From the NCBI RefSeq assembly GCF_016918075.2, contig NZ_JAERPS020000005.1, positions 186,001-250,000 of the forward strand: DNA of 64,000 nt, written 5' to 3'. A model generated the notes under the pieces. It was not told the origin of the DNA. It ran no database searches and was given only the letters and a program-made list of their open reading frames with translations. The translations under genes were made by a program, and so were the position numbers. Shown piece by piece: positions 8,097-17,000 of this stretch (positions are counted from its first letter, which is position 1; every line of letters starts with the position of its first letter). The DNA is from Rheinheimera maricola. Lineage in GTDB: Bacteria > Pseudomonadota > Gammaproteobacteria > Enterobacterales > Alteromonadaceae.

Positions 8097-8585
8097 TTAC
8101 TGATCGGTAAGTAGATCAGCATAATCCGCTTCGTTTTGCGCATCTTGCGTAAAAATGCGCCCGTTTATCGGCAGGGCTTTCGTGTCTTCCGGCTGCAAAA
8201 ACGCCGCACGTGAGTAACTTAAGAAAGACACGGTAGCAACTTCAACGCTAATATTTACCAGTCCTTGTGCAATGCGTTCACCGTCACTTACCTTTACGGT
8301 AAAGCTGTCACTACCGGTAAACTCGGCCGCCGGAGTATAGGTAAATACACCATCTGCAGCTAAGGTGACACTGCCGTTAGACGGTTGAGAGCCAAGCACA
8401 AAGACCAACATATCGTCATCAGCGTCTTGTGCGGCAACCCGATCCATAATGGCGACATCGGTTTCAGTAACAAAACTATTAGCGCCAATTTGCGGTGGGC
8501 TATTGAGCTTTTTGTCTGAATTACAGCCTGCCAGTACTGCTGCACACAGTAGCGAAAATGCTAAGGTATAGTGTTTCATTTTCAT
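8097..8585 (-). CDS. Lipoprotein with a cadherin-like/Ig-type repeat
   Basis: This 162-residue protein has a lipobox LAGC (lipidated Cys near residue 21), followed by a single beta-sandwich repeat. The consensus is that of bacterial cadherin-like/VCBS modules: DADDDMLVF, GSVTLAADGVFTYTP, FTGSDSFTVKVSDG. The first ATG at 8585 has GGAG at 6 bases. It starts 10 bases after the DUF4331 gene and is clearly co-transcribed. The acidic DADDD segment suggests calcium binding. It may anchor an extracellular partner to the membrane; that is inference. Confidence 0.75.
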   Translation of the reverse strand: MKMKHYTLAFSLLCAAVLAGCNSDKKLNSPPQIGANSFVTETDVAIMDRVAAQDADDDMLVFVLGSQPSNGSVTLAADGVFTYTPAAEFTGSDSFTVKVSDGERIAQGLVNISVEVATVSFLSYSRAAFLQPEDTKALPINGRIFTQDAQNEADYADLLTDQ

Positions 8586-8595
8586 TCTGAACTCC

Positions 8596-10179
8596 TTAGT
8601 TAGGCGAGCCTGCCAACGGCGTAAGCAAATAAGGGAAGCTGGTGTTTAACATGTTGGCATTAAGCGGTGCACCATCGGTAAAGGGTACATTGCCTACAGG
8701 TGCGTCTTCCGGTGAACAATAACCCAGATTCGTTGGCGTTCCGGCTACAGGTATGTCATGGCACAATGCCCCCATAACAACACGAAGCGCGATATCTACT
8801 ACATCATCGCCCGGGCGGCGACCATTAGGGAAACCGGCCAGGTCATCACCTGCTACACCAAAAGCCGACTGCATCTGCGCTGGTGTGGCAGGAATTGCAG
8901 TGTTTAACCGCAGCATTTCGGACGGGGTAACCGTCGCCAGTTGGTTAACACCGGCTACGCCGGTTAAAAACGCGTTAACCAGATCCATGCGCGGGAAATT
9001 AGACGGCGCTAAATCGGCAATGTTGGTGCCCAACGTCGTGTTAACCGCATCACGGAATAGAATATTTAACAACGCCGGTAAGCTAGGGTGAGTTACATAG
9101 TCGGCAAACTGGCCATCGTCAGCCGGTTGGCTGCTATTAAACGTGTCTTTGTCGGCCAAACCGATAATCAGCTCATTAACCAACGGGTTACTCAAACGCG
9201 ACACTTGCACTAAAGCGCCACCGTTTACATCTGGGCGCGAAAAAGTAGCATTTGGATTTAAAACCCGCGCCTGAGGCAAGCTAGCTGTGGTCCAGGCGCC
9301 AATAACACCGTTGCCACTGCCAGTAACACAGTCTTTTGGTACCTCTATAGCAAACGTAGTGACATTTTTATCCACCAGATCATCATTACTGCTGCTCTGC
9401 GTAATGCCGCCAGGGAAGCCAGCACCATCGCCGGCGCCAGGCGTACTATCACCTTCGACGGGCACGTAATTCACTAAATCGAAGGTTTCACCTAAGTTAA
9501 CCACGAACGGGTCTTTGCGCTGCCCGACAAAAATGCGCGCCATGCCATCACAACCTGGCAAGGCAACGTCATATACATACTGATCGGCATAAGCTTGATA
9601 TGCGGCAGCACTGGTAAACGTCTTAGTGCCAACAAAATCGTAAGGCTTGGTAAATTGCATGGCGCCGCCAGGCGCGCTAAGCATAGTGCTGTTGGCACCA
9701 GAGTTAACTTCAACACTGTAGTTTTCGATGAAATTCAGTGCGCCAGAGTCTCCAGCACTAATACCACCAACATTTTTCAGCGGCACGGCAACCATTTTCT
9801 GATTACCAGCTGGCCCAATCGGTAACTTAACCCCAGCACCGTCATTGGCTAGCGTATTGCTGAAACGAAAGTTGAAGCTCATATTTGCCATCGCATCACC
9901 ATCATTATCGATGTGAATGCTGTAAACCGCCGCAGGGTCCATTGCGAAATAGTTTGGACCACCATAAGCGTCCTGTAGCGGAATGTAATTGGCAATAACC
10001 GTCACGTAAGCGTCGCGGCCTGTTTCATAGCTGTTAAACAGGTAGAAATCAGTCGCGTCAACAGTAGGCGATTTAGTAATGCTTGGCGCTTCGCGGTGGC
10101 TTGATGCCTGGACATGACTAACCAATGACAAGGTGCTAATTGCCGCAGTTACGGCGAGAAAGGTTGCAGTGCGTTTCAT
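8596..10179 (-). CDS. Secreted DUF4331-family protein
   Basis: This 527-residue protein has a signal peptide (cleavage after VQA) and the DUF4331 hallmark SSHREAPSITKSPTVDATDFY at the mature N-terminus. Conserved blocks follow, such as IHIDNDGDAMAN, GQRKDPFVVNLGETFD and a C-terminal RRPGDDVVDIALRV segment. The family has no assigned function and is generally found as a secreted protein. It is the first gene of the operon, transcribed from an ECF-type promoter at 10215-10246 with AGGGAA before the ATG. The gene order suggests it is the main product controlled by the adjacent sigma/anti-sigma pair. Confidence 0.88.
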   Translation of the reverse strand: MKRTATFLAVTAAISTLSLVSHVQASSHREAPSITKSPTVDATDFYLFNSYETGRDAYVTVIANYIPLQDAYGGPNYFAMDPAAVYSIHIDNDGDAMANMSFNFRFSNTLANDGAGVKLPIGPAGNQKMVAVPLKNVGGISAGDSGALNFIENYSVEVNSGANSTMLSAPGGAMQFTKPYDFVGTKTFTSAAAYQAYADQYVYDVALPGCDGMARIFVGQRKDPFVVNLGETFDLVNYVPVEGDSTPGAGDGAGFPGGITQSSSNDDLVDKNVTTFAIEVPKDCVTGSGNGVIGAWTTASLPQARVLNPNATFSRPDVNGGALVQVSRLSNPLVNELIIGLADKDTFNSSQPADDGQFADYVTHPSLPALLNILFRDAVNTTLGTNIADLAPSNFPRMDLVNAFLTGVAGVNQLATVTPSEMLRLNTAIPATPAQMQSAFGVAGDDLAGFPNGRRPGDDVVDIALRVVMGALCHDIPVAGTPTNLGYCSPEDAPVGNVPFTDGAPLNANMLNTSFPYLLTPLAGSPN

Positions 10180-10214
10180 GTTGGGTGTTCCCTATTAATT
10201 AATATTGCTACCTA

Positions 10215-10246
10215 GAAACGACACACTGGTATTATTGGATGCAGCT
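10215..10246 (-). promoter_or_regulatory. Predicted ECF-sigma promoter of the DUF4331 operon
   Basis: On the minus strand GCATCC (within AGCTGCATCCAAT) is followed after exactly 16 bases by CGTTTC. The same layout, GCATCT-16-CGTATC within GGCTGCATCTAAT, precedes the sigma gene at 11579-11610. The architecture resembles ECF promoters with a CGT-type -10 box. It begins about 36 bases upstream of the DUF4331 start codon. Confidence 0.7.
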
Positions 10247-10270
10247 AGATGCACTGAAATGAAAAAAACA

Positions 10271-10300
10271 TAAAAAAAAACCGCCGCAGCGGTTTTTTAT
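10271..10300 (-). terminator. Terminator after the sigma/anti-sigma operon
   Basis: An AACCGC/GCGGTT hairpin is flanked by A-runs and T-runs on both sides, so it can work in both directions. On the minus strand nine T follow the stem. It separates the anti-sigma gene from the DUF4331 operon, which therefore needs its own promoter. Confidence 0.85.
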
Positions 10301-10314
10301 TGTGTTAGATAGCC

Positions 10315-10995
10315 CTACAGCGTGACAATTTCAGCCGTAAATAATACCGGTCCACTAGGTGCTCCGGTTACAGAACCGCCTCGAGGCTCAAAACTTACCG
10401 CAAGTGCTGCAATAGCAATGCCCTGGGCTGCATCAGGCCAGCTAAGCAATTGCTCACCTTGCTGGGGCAATAAGCCTAATGAAATTGGTGCGGCACCGTT
10501 TTCAGGCAGCATCCATAATTCATAGTCATTAAGTTGCTCTTGGTTCACCGCCCCGGTTGCTTTTACCGTTAAAACACGCTCAGCCTTGCTCACCAACCAC
10601 CAGGCTTTGGCATCGCTGGTCTGAATAACGGCAATATGCTGAGGCACCGGACTTAGCAATAGCGGGCGCAGCATTACTACGGCCAGCAATAGCGAGGCTG
10701 CGGTGGCTAATGCCAACCAATATCTGCCCGATTTAGCCACAGCTGCACTTGTGGCAACCGGCGCCAGCCAGCCCAAACGTTGCTGAATACGCTGCCAGAC
10801 AGCCGAATTGGGCACCGTAACGGGCAAACTTTCTGCAAGCGGATTTAGATGCTGCTCCCAGCGCCAAACTGTTCGGCGAACTTCAGGGTTAGCCATCATT
10901 AAACGCTGAAAGCGTTTGCGTGCAGCACCTTTCATGGCGCCAAGAATAAAGTCGACGGCCAGGGCGTCGAGCAGATCCTGATCCTGATACTTCAT
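10315..10995 (-). CDS. RskA-like anti-sigma factor
   Basis: This 226-residue membrane protein has a cytoplasmic N-terminal anti-sigma domain (about residues 1-90, LLDALAVDFILGAM and the RRTVWRWE helix). One membrane segment (about 93-113) and a periplasmic RskA-type C-terminal domain follow. The latter ends with FEPRGGSVTGAPSGPVLF, the signature of the anti-sigma-K family. Its ATG overlaps the sigma stop codon by 4 bases, giving the translational coupling usual for sigma/anti-sigma pairs. In RskA systems regulated proteolysis releases the sigma factor; the triggering signal here is unknown. Confidence 0.9.
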   Translation of the reverse strand: MKYQDQDLLDALAVDFILGAMKGAARKRFQRLMMANPEVRRTVWRWEQHLNPLAESLPVTVPNSAVWQRIQQRLGWLAPVATSAAVAKSGRYWLALATAASLLLAVVMLRPLLLSPVPQHIAVIQTSDAKAWWLVSKAERVLTVKATGAVNQEQLNDYELWMLPENGAAPISLGLLPQQGEQLLSWPDAAQGIAIAALAVSFEPRGGSVTGAPSGPVLFTAEIVTL

Positions 10996-11546
10996 GCTTC
11001 AAGACACCTTTTTAATTGCGTTAAACCACGGCGGATCCAACTTTTAACCGTTCCAAGCGCCGAGCCAGTATGTTCAGTGATCTCTTGATGGCTCAGTCCG
11101 TTAAAGTAAGCCAACTGAATGGATTGCCGGTGCTCTTCGCTCAAGCCCTGCATACAATCATCCAGTTTAACCCGTTCCCGGACCAAGCCTATCACCTCCC
11201 CCGGCTGCACCTCGTCTGAGCTTTGATCATTAGCAGCATCCGAGATATCCAAATGCTCGGCTTTTACCCGGCGAGATTTAAGTAAGTCCAGCGCACGATA
11301 GCGGGTAATACTGATCATCCAGCTCATTACGCTGCCTTTCTCAGCATGATAATCGGCCGCGTTGTGCCAAATTCGTACATAGGCATCCTGCAATACATCC
11401 TCTGCCCAATCGTTACGTCGCAGTAAATGCAAACTGACCGAGAACAACTTGCCCGACGTAGCCTGATACAACTGCTCAAATGCCTGCTTATTACCTTGCG
11501 CTGTAGCATATAGCCAATGCAGCAATTGTTGTTGTGATTGTTCCAT
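10992..11546 (-). CDS. ECF RNA polymerase sigma factor (SigK-like)
   Basis: This 184-residue sigma-70 family protein contains only regions 2 and 4. Region 2 includes AEDVLQDAYVRIWHNAADY and GSVMSWMISITRYRALD. Region 4 is the HTH at LAYFNGLSHQEITEHTGSALGTVKSWIRRG. It directs polymerase to a small regulon and is held by the anti-sigma encoded next to it. The motif shared by its own promoter (11579-11610) and the DUF4331 operon promoter implies autoregulation and control of that operon. The ATG is at 11546. Confidence 0.93.
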   Translation of the reverse strand: MEQSQQQLLHWLYATAQGNKQAFEQLYQATSGKLFSVSLHLLRRNDWAEDVLQDAYVRIWHNAADYHAEKGSVMSWMISITRYRALDLLKSRRVKAEHLDISDAANDQSSDEVQPGEVIGLVRERVKLDDCMQGLSEEHRQSIQLAYFNGLSHQEITEHTGSALGTVKSWIRRGLTQLKRCLEA

Positions 11547-11578
11547 TTACGCCCCTGATAAGTATGCTGTTGTTTACA

Positions 11579-11610
11579 GATACGACGTACTACCTGAATT
11601 AGATGCAGCC
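11579..11610 (-). promoter_or_regulatory. Predicted autoregulated ECF-sigma promoter
   Basis: GGCTGCATCTAAT on the minus strand contains GCATCT, followed after 16 bases by CGTATC, about 33 bases upstream of the sigma start codon. It matches the motif before the DUF4331 gene in the -35 core, the spacing and the CGTNTC -10 box. Confidence 0.7.
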
Positions 11611-11725
11611 AACACAGTAGTTATTGCAAAATTCACGTGTGTTTTTTTGCCTATCCGCTATCATCCGCTTCCATTTTCTGCTGGCTCTCGTATGCTTAGC
11701 CAGAATGTCCTTTGCCGAGAGTGCT

Positions 11726-12766
11726 ATGCGCATTTGTTTTTTAATGTACCCGTGGGAAAAAGTGCAGCCCGATGGCGACAGCACCATTCGCATGATCCAC
11801 GAAGCGGTAAGTCGTGGCCACAGCGTGGCGATTACGCATGCCAATAACTTAACAGTGCGCGACAGCATTGCCCAGGCATTTTGTAAGGTGTTTGTTAAAG
11901 GCCAGAAAATTTCCAGTAATATTGCCAGTTTTTATCGCCACGCTCAGTTTAACCAGCAAAAACTGCCGTTAGCAGCTTTTGACGCTATTTTTATCCGCTT
12001 GAACCCTCCGCTAGATCCCATAGTGCTGAATTTTCTCGACTCGGTACGTGAAGATACCTTTATCATGAATGATCTGGACGGCGTGCGCATTGCTAACAAT
12101 AAAATGTACACGGCCTCTTTGCATGACCCGGACAACGAATTTATTCCGGTTACCCATGTATCAAAAAATAAAGATTATCTGGCACGGGTACTGGCAGAAT
12201 CACCAACCGACAAAATGATATTAAAACCGTTGAACGGCTATGGCGGTAAAGGCGTTATTTTGTTGGAAAAGTCAGCGGCACAAAGCGCACGCTCACTGTT
12301 GGATTTTTACATAGGCGATACCGAGCGAGGTAACTACGTTATCTTGCAGGAATATGTTACTGGCGCAGAACTGGGCGATATTCGTATTTTAATGCTCAAC
12401 GGTAAAGCTATTGGTGCCATGCGACGTATCCCACCGGCAGATGATGTACGCTCCAATGTGCATGCCGGCGGCACGGTGATAAAACATCAGCTTACCGAAC
12501 AGGAGAAGCGCCTGTGCGCGCATATTGGCCCTAAGCTGGCACGCGATGGTTTATTTTTCGCTGGAATCGACGTAATTAACGGCAAACTCATTGAGGTTAA
12601 CGTAATGAGCCCGGGTGGCATCGCAAGAATAAACCGCTTAAACAGCGTACGATTACAAGAAAAAGTTATTGATTTTATTGAGCATATGGTAAGCACTAAA
12701 ACCCAACTGTCACCACGCAAACAGGTGTTCCGACCTTTGCTTAGTGATGCTGAAGCGCTTGTGTGA
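11726..12766 (+). CDS. gshB: Glutathione synthetase-type ATP-grasp enzyme
   Basis: This 346-residue protein has the prokaryotic glutathione synthetase layout. The N-terminal domain begins MRICFLMYPWEKVQPDGDST, and the ATP-grasp fold has the Gly-rich loop KPLNGYGGKGV, the adenine-binding QEYV segment, the Mg-binding GIDVINGKLIEVNVMSPGG and an arginine block GAMRRIP. It would ligate glycine to gamma-glutamylcysteine. The ATG at 11726 follows GAGAG; upstream in-frame codons would add an unlikely hydrophobic extension. It is slightly longer than E. coli GshB (316), so a RimK-like paralogue is possible. It is divergent from the sigma operon. Confidence 0.8.
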   Translation: MRICFLMYPWEKVQPDGDSTIRMIHEAVSRGHSVAITHANNLTVRDSIAQAFCKVFVKGQKISSNIASFYRHAQFNQQKLPLAAFDAIFIRLNPPLDPIVLNFLDSVREDTFIMNDLDGVRIANNKMYTASLHDPDNEFIPVTHVSKNKDYLARVLAESPTDKMILKPLNGYGGKGVILLEKSAAQSARSLLDFYIGDTERGNYVILQEYVTGAELGDIRILMLNGKAIGAMRRIPPADDVRSNVHAGGTVIKHQLTEQEKRLCAHIGPKLARDGLFFAGIDVINGKLIEVNVMSPGGIARINRLNSVRLQEKVIDFIEHMVSTKTQLSPRKQVFRPLLSDAEALV

Positions 12767-12852
12767 AAAATTTTTATCGTGGTTAAAAAAATAATTCACT
12801 TTTTTAAACCGATAAATCTCGGTAAATAAGCAAAAAAATCTGAGGTGCGCTT

Positions 12853-13047
12853 ATGTCACAGTTAGAAAGCAACGAGTTTGAGTTGGATGACCAACCCGAC
12901 GAGGTTGAGATCATCAAAGATGTTACATTAAAAGACAGCAAAAATAAGCAAAAGTTGGAAGCAAGACGCCGTATTGATGATCTGTTGGAGCAAAAGCGCT
13001 TGCGTCAGCTATTAGATGACTGGGAGCTGGACGATATTGAAGCATAA
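12853..13047 (+). CDS. Small acidic PA3496-like protein
   Basis: This 64-residue protein has an acidic N-terminal half and a charged helix RRRIDDLLEQKRLRQLLDDWELDD near the C-terminus. This resembles the PA3496 family described as putative envelope-integrity proteins, which I recall rather than can prove here. TGAGGTG is well spaced before the ATG. A strong terminator follows at once, so it is a monocistronic gene. Confidence 0.65.
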   Translation: MSQLESNEFELDDQPDEVEIIKDVTLKDSKNKQKLEARRRIDDLLEQKRLRQLLDDWELDDIEA

Positions 13048-13080
13048 AAAAACGGGCGCAGTGATGCGCCCGTTTTTGTT
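13046..13080. terminator. Bidirectional terminator between the small acidic gene and fabB
   Basis: A perfect ACGGGCGCA/TGCGCCCGT stem is flanked by seven A on the left and five T on the right. It therefore terminates both the plus-strand small gene and the convergent fabB transcript. Confidence 0.9.
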
Positions 13081-13094
13081 TCGACTATTACCGA

Positions 13095-14309
13095 TTATGC
13101 GCGGTATTTCTGCATCACTAAAGTGGCATTGGTACCGCCGAAGCCAAAGCTATTAGACATTACGGTATTAAGCTCTGCCGGTGTAGCAGTAGTAACGATA
13201 TTCAAGCCGCTAGCTGCTTCGTCCAGCTCGCTGATATTGATAGACGGCGCAATAAAGCTATGCTTCATCATTAGCAACGAATAAATGGCTTCATGTACAC
13301 CTGCAGCGCCAAGAGCATGCCCTGTCATCGCCTTAGTAGCACTGATAGCCGGTTTTTTGCCGGCAAACACTTGCTGTATTGCCCCCAGCTCTTTTACATC
13401 ACCTACGGGTGTACTAGTGCCGTGGGTATTAACGTAATCGACCTCGCCAGTAACATTTTGCATCGCCATTTGCATGCAGCGCACCGCACCCTCACCACTT
13501 GGCGCAACCATGTCAAAGCCGTCTGACGTCGCACCGTAGCCGACAACTTCGGCATAAATGGTGGCACCGCGGGCTAATGCATGCTCTAATTCTTCAACTA
13601 CAACCATACCGCCGCCGCCGCTAATTACAAAGCCATCACGATTAGCATCGTAAGTGCGCGACGCTTGCTCTGGCGTGTCATTGTATTTGGTTGACAATGC
13701 GCCCATTGCGTCAAATTCCATTGCCAGGGTCCAATGCACTTCTTCGCCGCCACCGGCAAACACAACGTCTTGCTTACCCAACTGAATAAGTTCTACTGCA
13801 TGGCCAATACAATGTGCACTGGTGGCGCAAGCTGAACTAATAGAGTAATTGACGCCTTTAATTTTAAACGGTGTGGCTAAGCAGGCTGAACAGGTGCTGG
13901 ACATGGTTTTTGGTACGGCATAAGGGCCAACACGTTTTACGCCTTTTTCGCGCAGAATGTCAGCAGCCTCCACCTGCACTTTTGACGATGCACCACCTGA
14001 GCCCGCAACCAAACCAATGCGCGGGCTGGAAATTTGCTCTTCGGTAAAGCCAGCATCTTGCATCGCTTCTTGCATGGCAATATAGGCATATGCCGCGGCA
14101 TCAGCCATGAAGCGCATAGCTTTGCGGTCGATGAACTCTGCTGGATCCAGCTTAATATTACCCCACACCTGCGAGCGTAACCCCAGCTCAGCAAATTGCT
14201 CTGACCGGGTAATGCCGGAACGGCCAGATTGCAATGATGCCAGTACTTCCTGCTTATTATTTCCAATACTGGATACAATACCGATACCTGTGATTACCGC
14301 TCTTTTCAT
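13095..14309 (-). CDS. fabB: 3-oxoacyl-[acyl-carrier-protein] synthase I
   Basis: This 404-residue condensing enzyme acts in fatty-acid elongation and is needed for unsaturated fatty-acid synthesis. The active site Cys is C161 in [12 protein letters not shown]; the two catalytic His are in [12 protein letters not shown] and [10 protein letters not shown]. The length matches E. coli FabB (406). GGGAGC precedes the ATG at 14309; 11 further in-frame codons upstream are not supported. It is divergent from mnmC as in other gammaproteobacteria. Confidence 0.96.
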   Translation of the reverse strand: MKRAVITGIGIVSSIGNNKQEVLASLQSGRSGITRSEQFAELGLRSQVWGNIKLDPAEFIDRKAMRFMADAAAYAYIAMQEAMQDAGFTEEQISSPRIGLVAGSGGASSKVQVEAADILREKGVKRVGPYAVPKTMSSTCSACLATPFKIKGVNYSISSACATSAHCIGHAVELIQLGKQDVVFAGGGEEVHWTLAMEFDAMGALSTKYNDTPEQASRTYDANRDGFVISGGGGMVVVEELEHALARGATIYAEVVGYGATSDGFDMVAPSGEGAVRCMQMAMQNVTGEVDYVNTHGTSTPVGDVKELGAIQQVFAGKKPAISATKAMTGHALGAAGVHEAIYSLLMMKHSFIAPSINISELDEAASGLNIVTTATPAELNTVMSNSFGFGGTNATLVMQKYRA

Positions 14310-14484
14310 ACTTGCTCCCACAAACCGGCCTATCGCCGGCAAAATTGAAATAATATTGTGCGCTATTGTACGGACTTTGTTTTAGAAAGTGGTCAGCTTT
14401 GAGCGCACACTTGTACTCTGTTTCCAATTCTGCGGTAGCTTAGGGTAAACTACAAGCCGAATTTAGTGCCGGACCCATCAATTA

Positions 14485-16362
14485 ATGCCTGAGCTTACCC
14501 ACGCCAAAATACACTTTAATGACCAGGGCATACCTTTTGCCTCGGATTTTGATGATGTTTATTTTTCTGATGGCGGCGGTATGGCCGAAACAGATTACGT
14601 GTTTTTAAAGCAAAATGCGTTACCGCAGCGTTGGCAAACGCACCCCCAATCCGCCTTCCATATTATTGAAACCGGTTTTGGCACCGGTGCCAATTTTTTA
14701 CTTACCTGGCTGCGCTTTCGTCAATATCGCCGCCAATACCCCAAGGCACACTGCCAGCGTTTGTATTTTAGTAGTGTGGAAAAATATCCGTTAAGCCATG
14801 CTGATTTAACCCGTGCGCTGGCAACGCATAGCGAACTTAGCGAACTCTGCCAGCTGTTATTAGATGCCTATCCTTTGTGTGTAGCTGGTTGTCATCGATT
14901 AAGCTTTGATCAAGATACTGTGTTATTGGATTTATGGTTTGGTGATGTCGAAAGCGTGCTGCCACAGTTAGTAGCGCCGTGCGATGCGATATATCTGGAT
15001 GGCTTTGCCCCAAGCAAAAATCCGGATATGTGGCAGCAGAGTTTATTTAACCAGCTAGCACGGCTAAGCCAAGCTGGCTGCAGCGTATCAACGTTTACTG
15101 CCGCCGGTTTAGTCAAGCGCGGTTTGCAACAAGCAGGTTTTACCGTAACAAAAGTTAAAGGTTTTGGCCGTAAACGCGAGATGTTGACGGCTTTGATGCA
15201 TAAGCCAGTTACTAAAACTGTGCTACCGCACAGCGAAGTTACCATCATCGGTGGTGGAATTGCGTCAATTTGTACTGCATTAGCGCTAACTCAACGCGGT
15301 ATTGCTGTGCACCTTCTATGTGAAGACGCCGAAGTTGCATCGCAAGCTTCGCAAAATCGACAGGGCGCGGTATACCCCAATTTGCATGCTAACCTCACCG
15401 ATGATAGCCAACTGCATGCTCAGGCCTTTTTGTATGCCCGGCTATTTTATCAACGCTGGCAACAGCAAGGGCTCGATTTTGCCATGGATTGGTGTGGTGT
15501 AGTGCATCTTGCCAGTACAGTACAATTGCAACAGCGCCAGGATAAACTGATTAGCAAAGCATTGTGGCCGCGCGAACTGGTGCATGCAGTAGACGCTGAC
15601 ACGGCATCAGCCATCGCCGGGCTGGAGCTCTTGCTCAACGGAATTTATTACCCGTTGGCAGGTTGGCTAAACCCACAGCAATTTTGTCGCCAGGCGCTGC
15701 ACTATCTGCAACAGCAAAGCTCTTTTAAAGTTAGCCTTGCTTGCCAGATACATCATATTAAACGGCAAAACAACATCTGGCTGCTACACAGCAATAGCGA
15801 CATCAAAACCACAGAGTCCCTGGTGTTAGCTTGTGGCAGTAAACTGGCAATGTTTAGCCAAACCGCAACACTGCCGCTGAATAAAATTCGGGGTCAAGTG
15901 AGCCACGTGCAAAATAGCGCGATGGCGCCATTAAAAACAGTGCTGTGCCATAAAGGCTACATTACTCCACAGTGGCAGGGCCTGCATTGTGTTGGTGCTA
16001 CCTTCGACCGTAACGCAACAGAAGCGTTTATTTATGATGCCGATAATGCCGAAAACCTGCAGCTGGTAAATGAGCAATTACAGCAACCAACTTGGTTTAG
16101 TTCTAGTACCATCGACGGCGCCGCCGCCGCCTTTAGAGCGACATTGCCAGATCGTTTACCATTGTTAGGCCAGACAAACGCTCAAGACAATCTGTATCTG
16201 ATTGGCGGTCTGGGAGCCCGGGGCATTATGCTATCACCGCTATTAGCAGAGGCACTGGCTTGCCAAATTTGCCAGGAACCTCTACCGTTATCTCAGCAAC
16301 TTTGCCAGCGTTTATCTCCGCTGCGTTTTCAGGCAGAGACTGATATACAGGAGCCAGCATGA
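14485..16362 (+). CDS. mnmC: Bifunctional tRNA U34 methyltransferase/FAD-dependent oxidoreductase
   Basis: This 625-residue fusion makes the last two steps of 5-methylaminomethyl-2-thiouridine at the wobble position of certain tRNAs. The N-terminal part (to about residue 240) is a SAM methyltransferase with ETGFGTGANFL and the catalytic YLDGFAPSKNPDMW motif. The C-terminal part begins at residue 252 with the FAD-binding VTIIGGGIAS and ends with the GGLGARG block of the DAO family. E. coli MnmC is 668 residues. Its stop overlaps the next ATG (ATGA), coupling it to two response-regulator genes. Confidence 0.95.
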   Translation: MPELTHAKIHFNDQGIPFASDFDDVYFSDGGGMAETDYVFLKQNALPQRWQTHPQSAFHIIETGFGTGANFLLTWLRFRQYRRQYPKAHCQRLYFSSVEKYPLSHADLTRALATHSELSELCQLLLDAYPLCVAGCHRLSFDQDTVLLDLWFGDVESVLPQLVAPCDAIYLDGFAPSKNPDMWQQSLFNQLARLSQAGCSVSTFTAAGLVKRGLQQAGFTVTKVKGFGRKREMLTALMHKPVTKTVLPHSEVTIIGGGIASICTALALTQRGIAVHLLCEDAEVASQASQNRQGAVYPNLHANLTDDSQLHAQAFLYARLFYQRWQQQGLDFAMDWCGVVHLASTVQLQQRQDKLISKALWPRELVHAVDADTASAIAGLELLLNGIYYPLAGWLNPQQFCRQALHYLQQQSSFKVSLACQIHHIKRQNNIWLLHSNSDIKTTESLVLACGSKLAMFSQTATLPLNKIRGQVSHVQNSAMAPLKTVLCHKGYITPQWQGLHCVGATFDRNATEAFIYDADNAENLQLVNEQLQQPTWFSSSTIDGAAAAFRATLPDRLPLLGQTNAQDNLYLIGGLGARGIMLSPLLAEALACQICQEPLPLSQQLCQRLSPLRFQAETDIQEPA

Positions 16363-17000
16363 CCTCAGATAAACATATTTTGATTGGCGAAGACGACAGT
16401 TTTCTGCTGACATTACTCGAATTACAATGTCAAAGTCTGGGCATGCAAACCTGTGGCGTTGTAAATGGAGAACAGCTTGTAACTGAAGCACTTAGCTATA
16501 AATATGATATTGTCATCACTGATATTCAGATGCCATTGTGTGATGGCATTGAGGCCATGCAAATACTGCGGCGCTTGGGTTATGACCGGCCGATATTTGC
16601 CATGTCGGCAGATAAAATTGACTGCGAAGGATTTGATTGCACCTTGCAAAAGCCCGTCGATATTACTCAGTTAGCCGAGCTGTTTAATCAAACACCACAA
16701 CAAGATAGAGTGCCGTTGCTCCTAAACGATGAGCTAACAGCGTTGTTTTATCAAAACTTGCTGCAGCTCGGTCAAGACTTCGCTGTAGCACTGCAACAAG
16801 AAGATTTAAACTTGATGCGCCAAATTTGCCATAAAATTAAAGGCGGAGCCGCAAGTTTTGGCCATCAAAATTTAAGTCATTTGGCGGACAACCTGCAACA
16901 ACGCTTGATATCCGAAACACACAACAAAGATTTGCTCAAGGAATGTAAACAATTTCTTCTGATTATTCAGCAGTCAGGAGTTAAAAATGAGAGAACCTAA
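16359..17000 (+). CDS. Response regulator fused to an HPt domain
   Basis: This 213-residue protein has an N-terminal receiver domain (acidic pocket GEDDS, phospho-acceptor D55 in TDIQMP, Lys in LQKPVD). An HPt domain with phosphorylatable H158 in CHKIKGGAASFG follows. There is no DNA-binding or enzymatic output, so it looks like a phosphorelay shuttle for a hybrid kinase encoded elsewhere. It overlaps mnmC by 4 bases and the next receiver gene by 14 bases. Confidence 0.88.
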   Translation: MTSDKHILIGEDDSFLLTLLELQCQSLGMQTCGVVNGEQLVTEALSYKYDIVITDIQMPLCDGIEAMQILRRLGYDRPIFAMSADKIDCEGFDCTLQKPVDITQLAELFNQTPQQDRVPLLLNDELTALFYQNLLQLGQDFAVALQQEDLNLMRQICHKIKGGAASFGHQNLSHLADNLQQRLISETHNKDLLKECKQFLLIIQQSGVKNERT

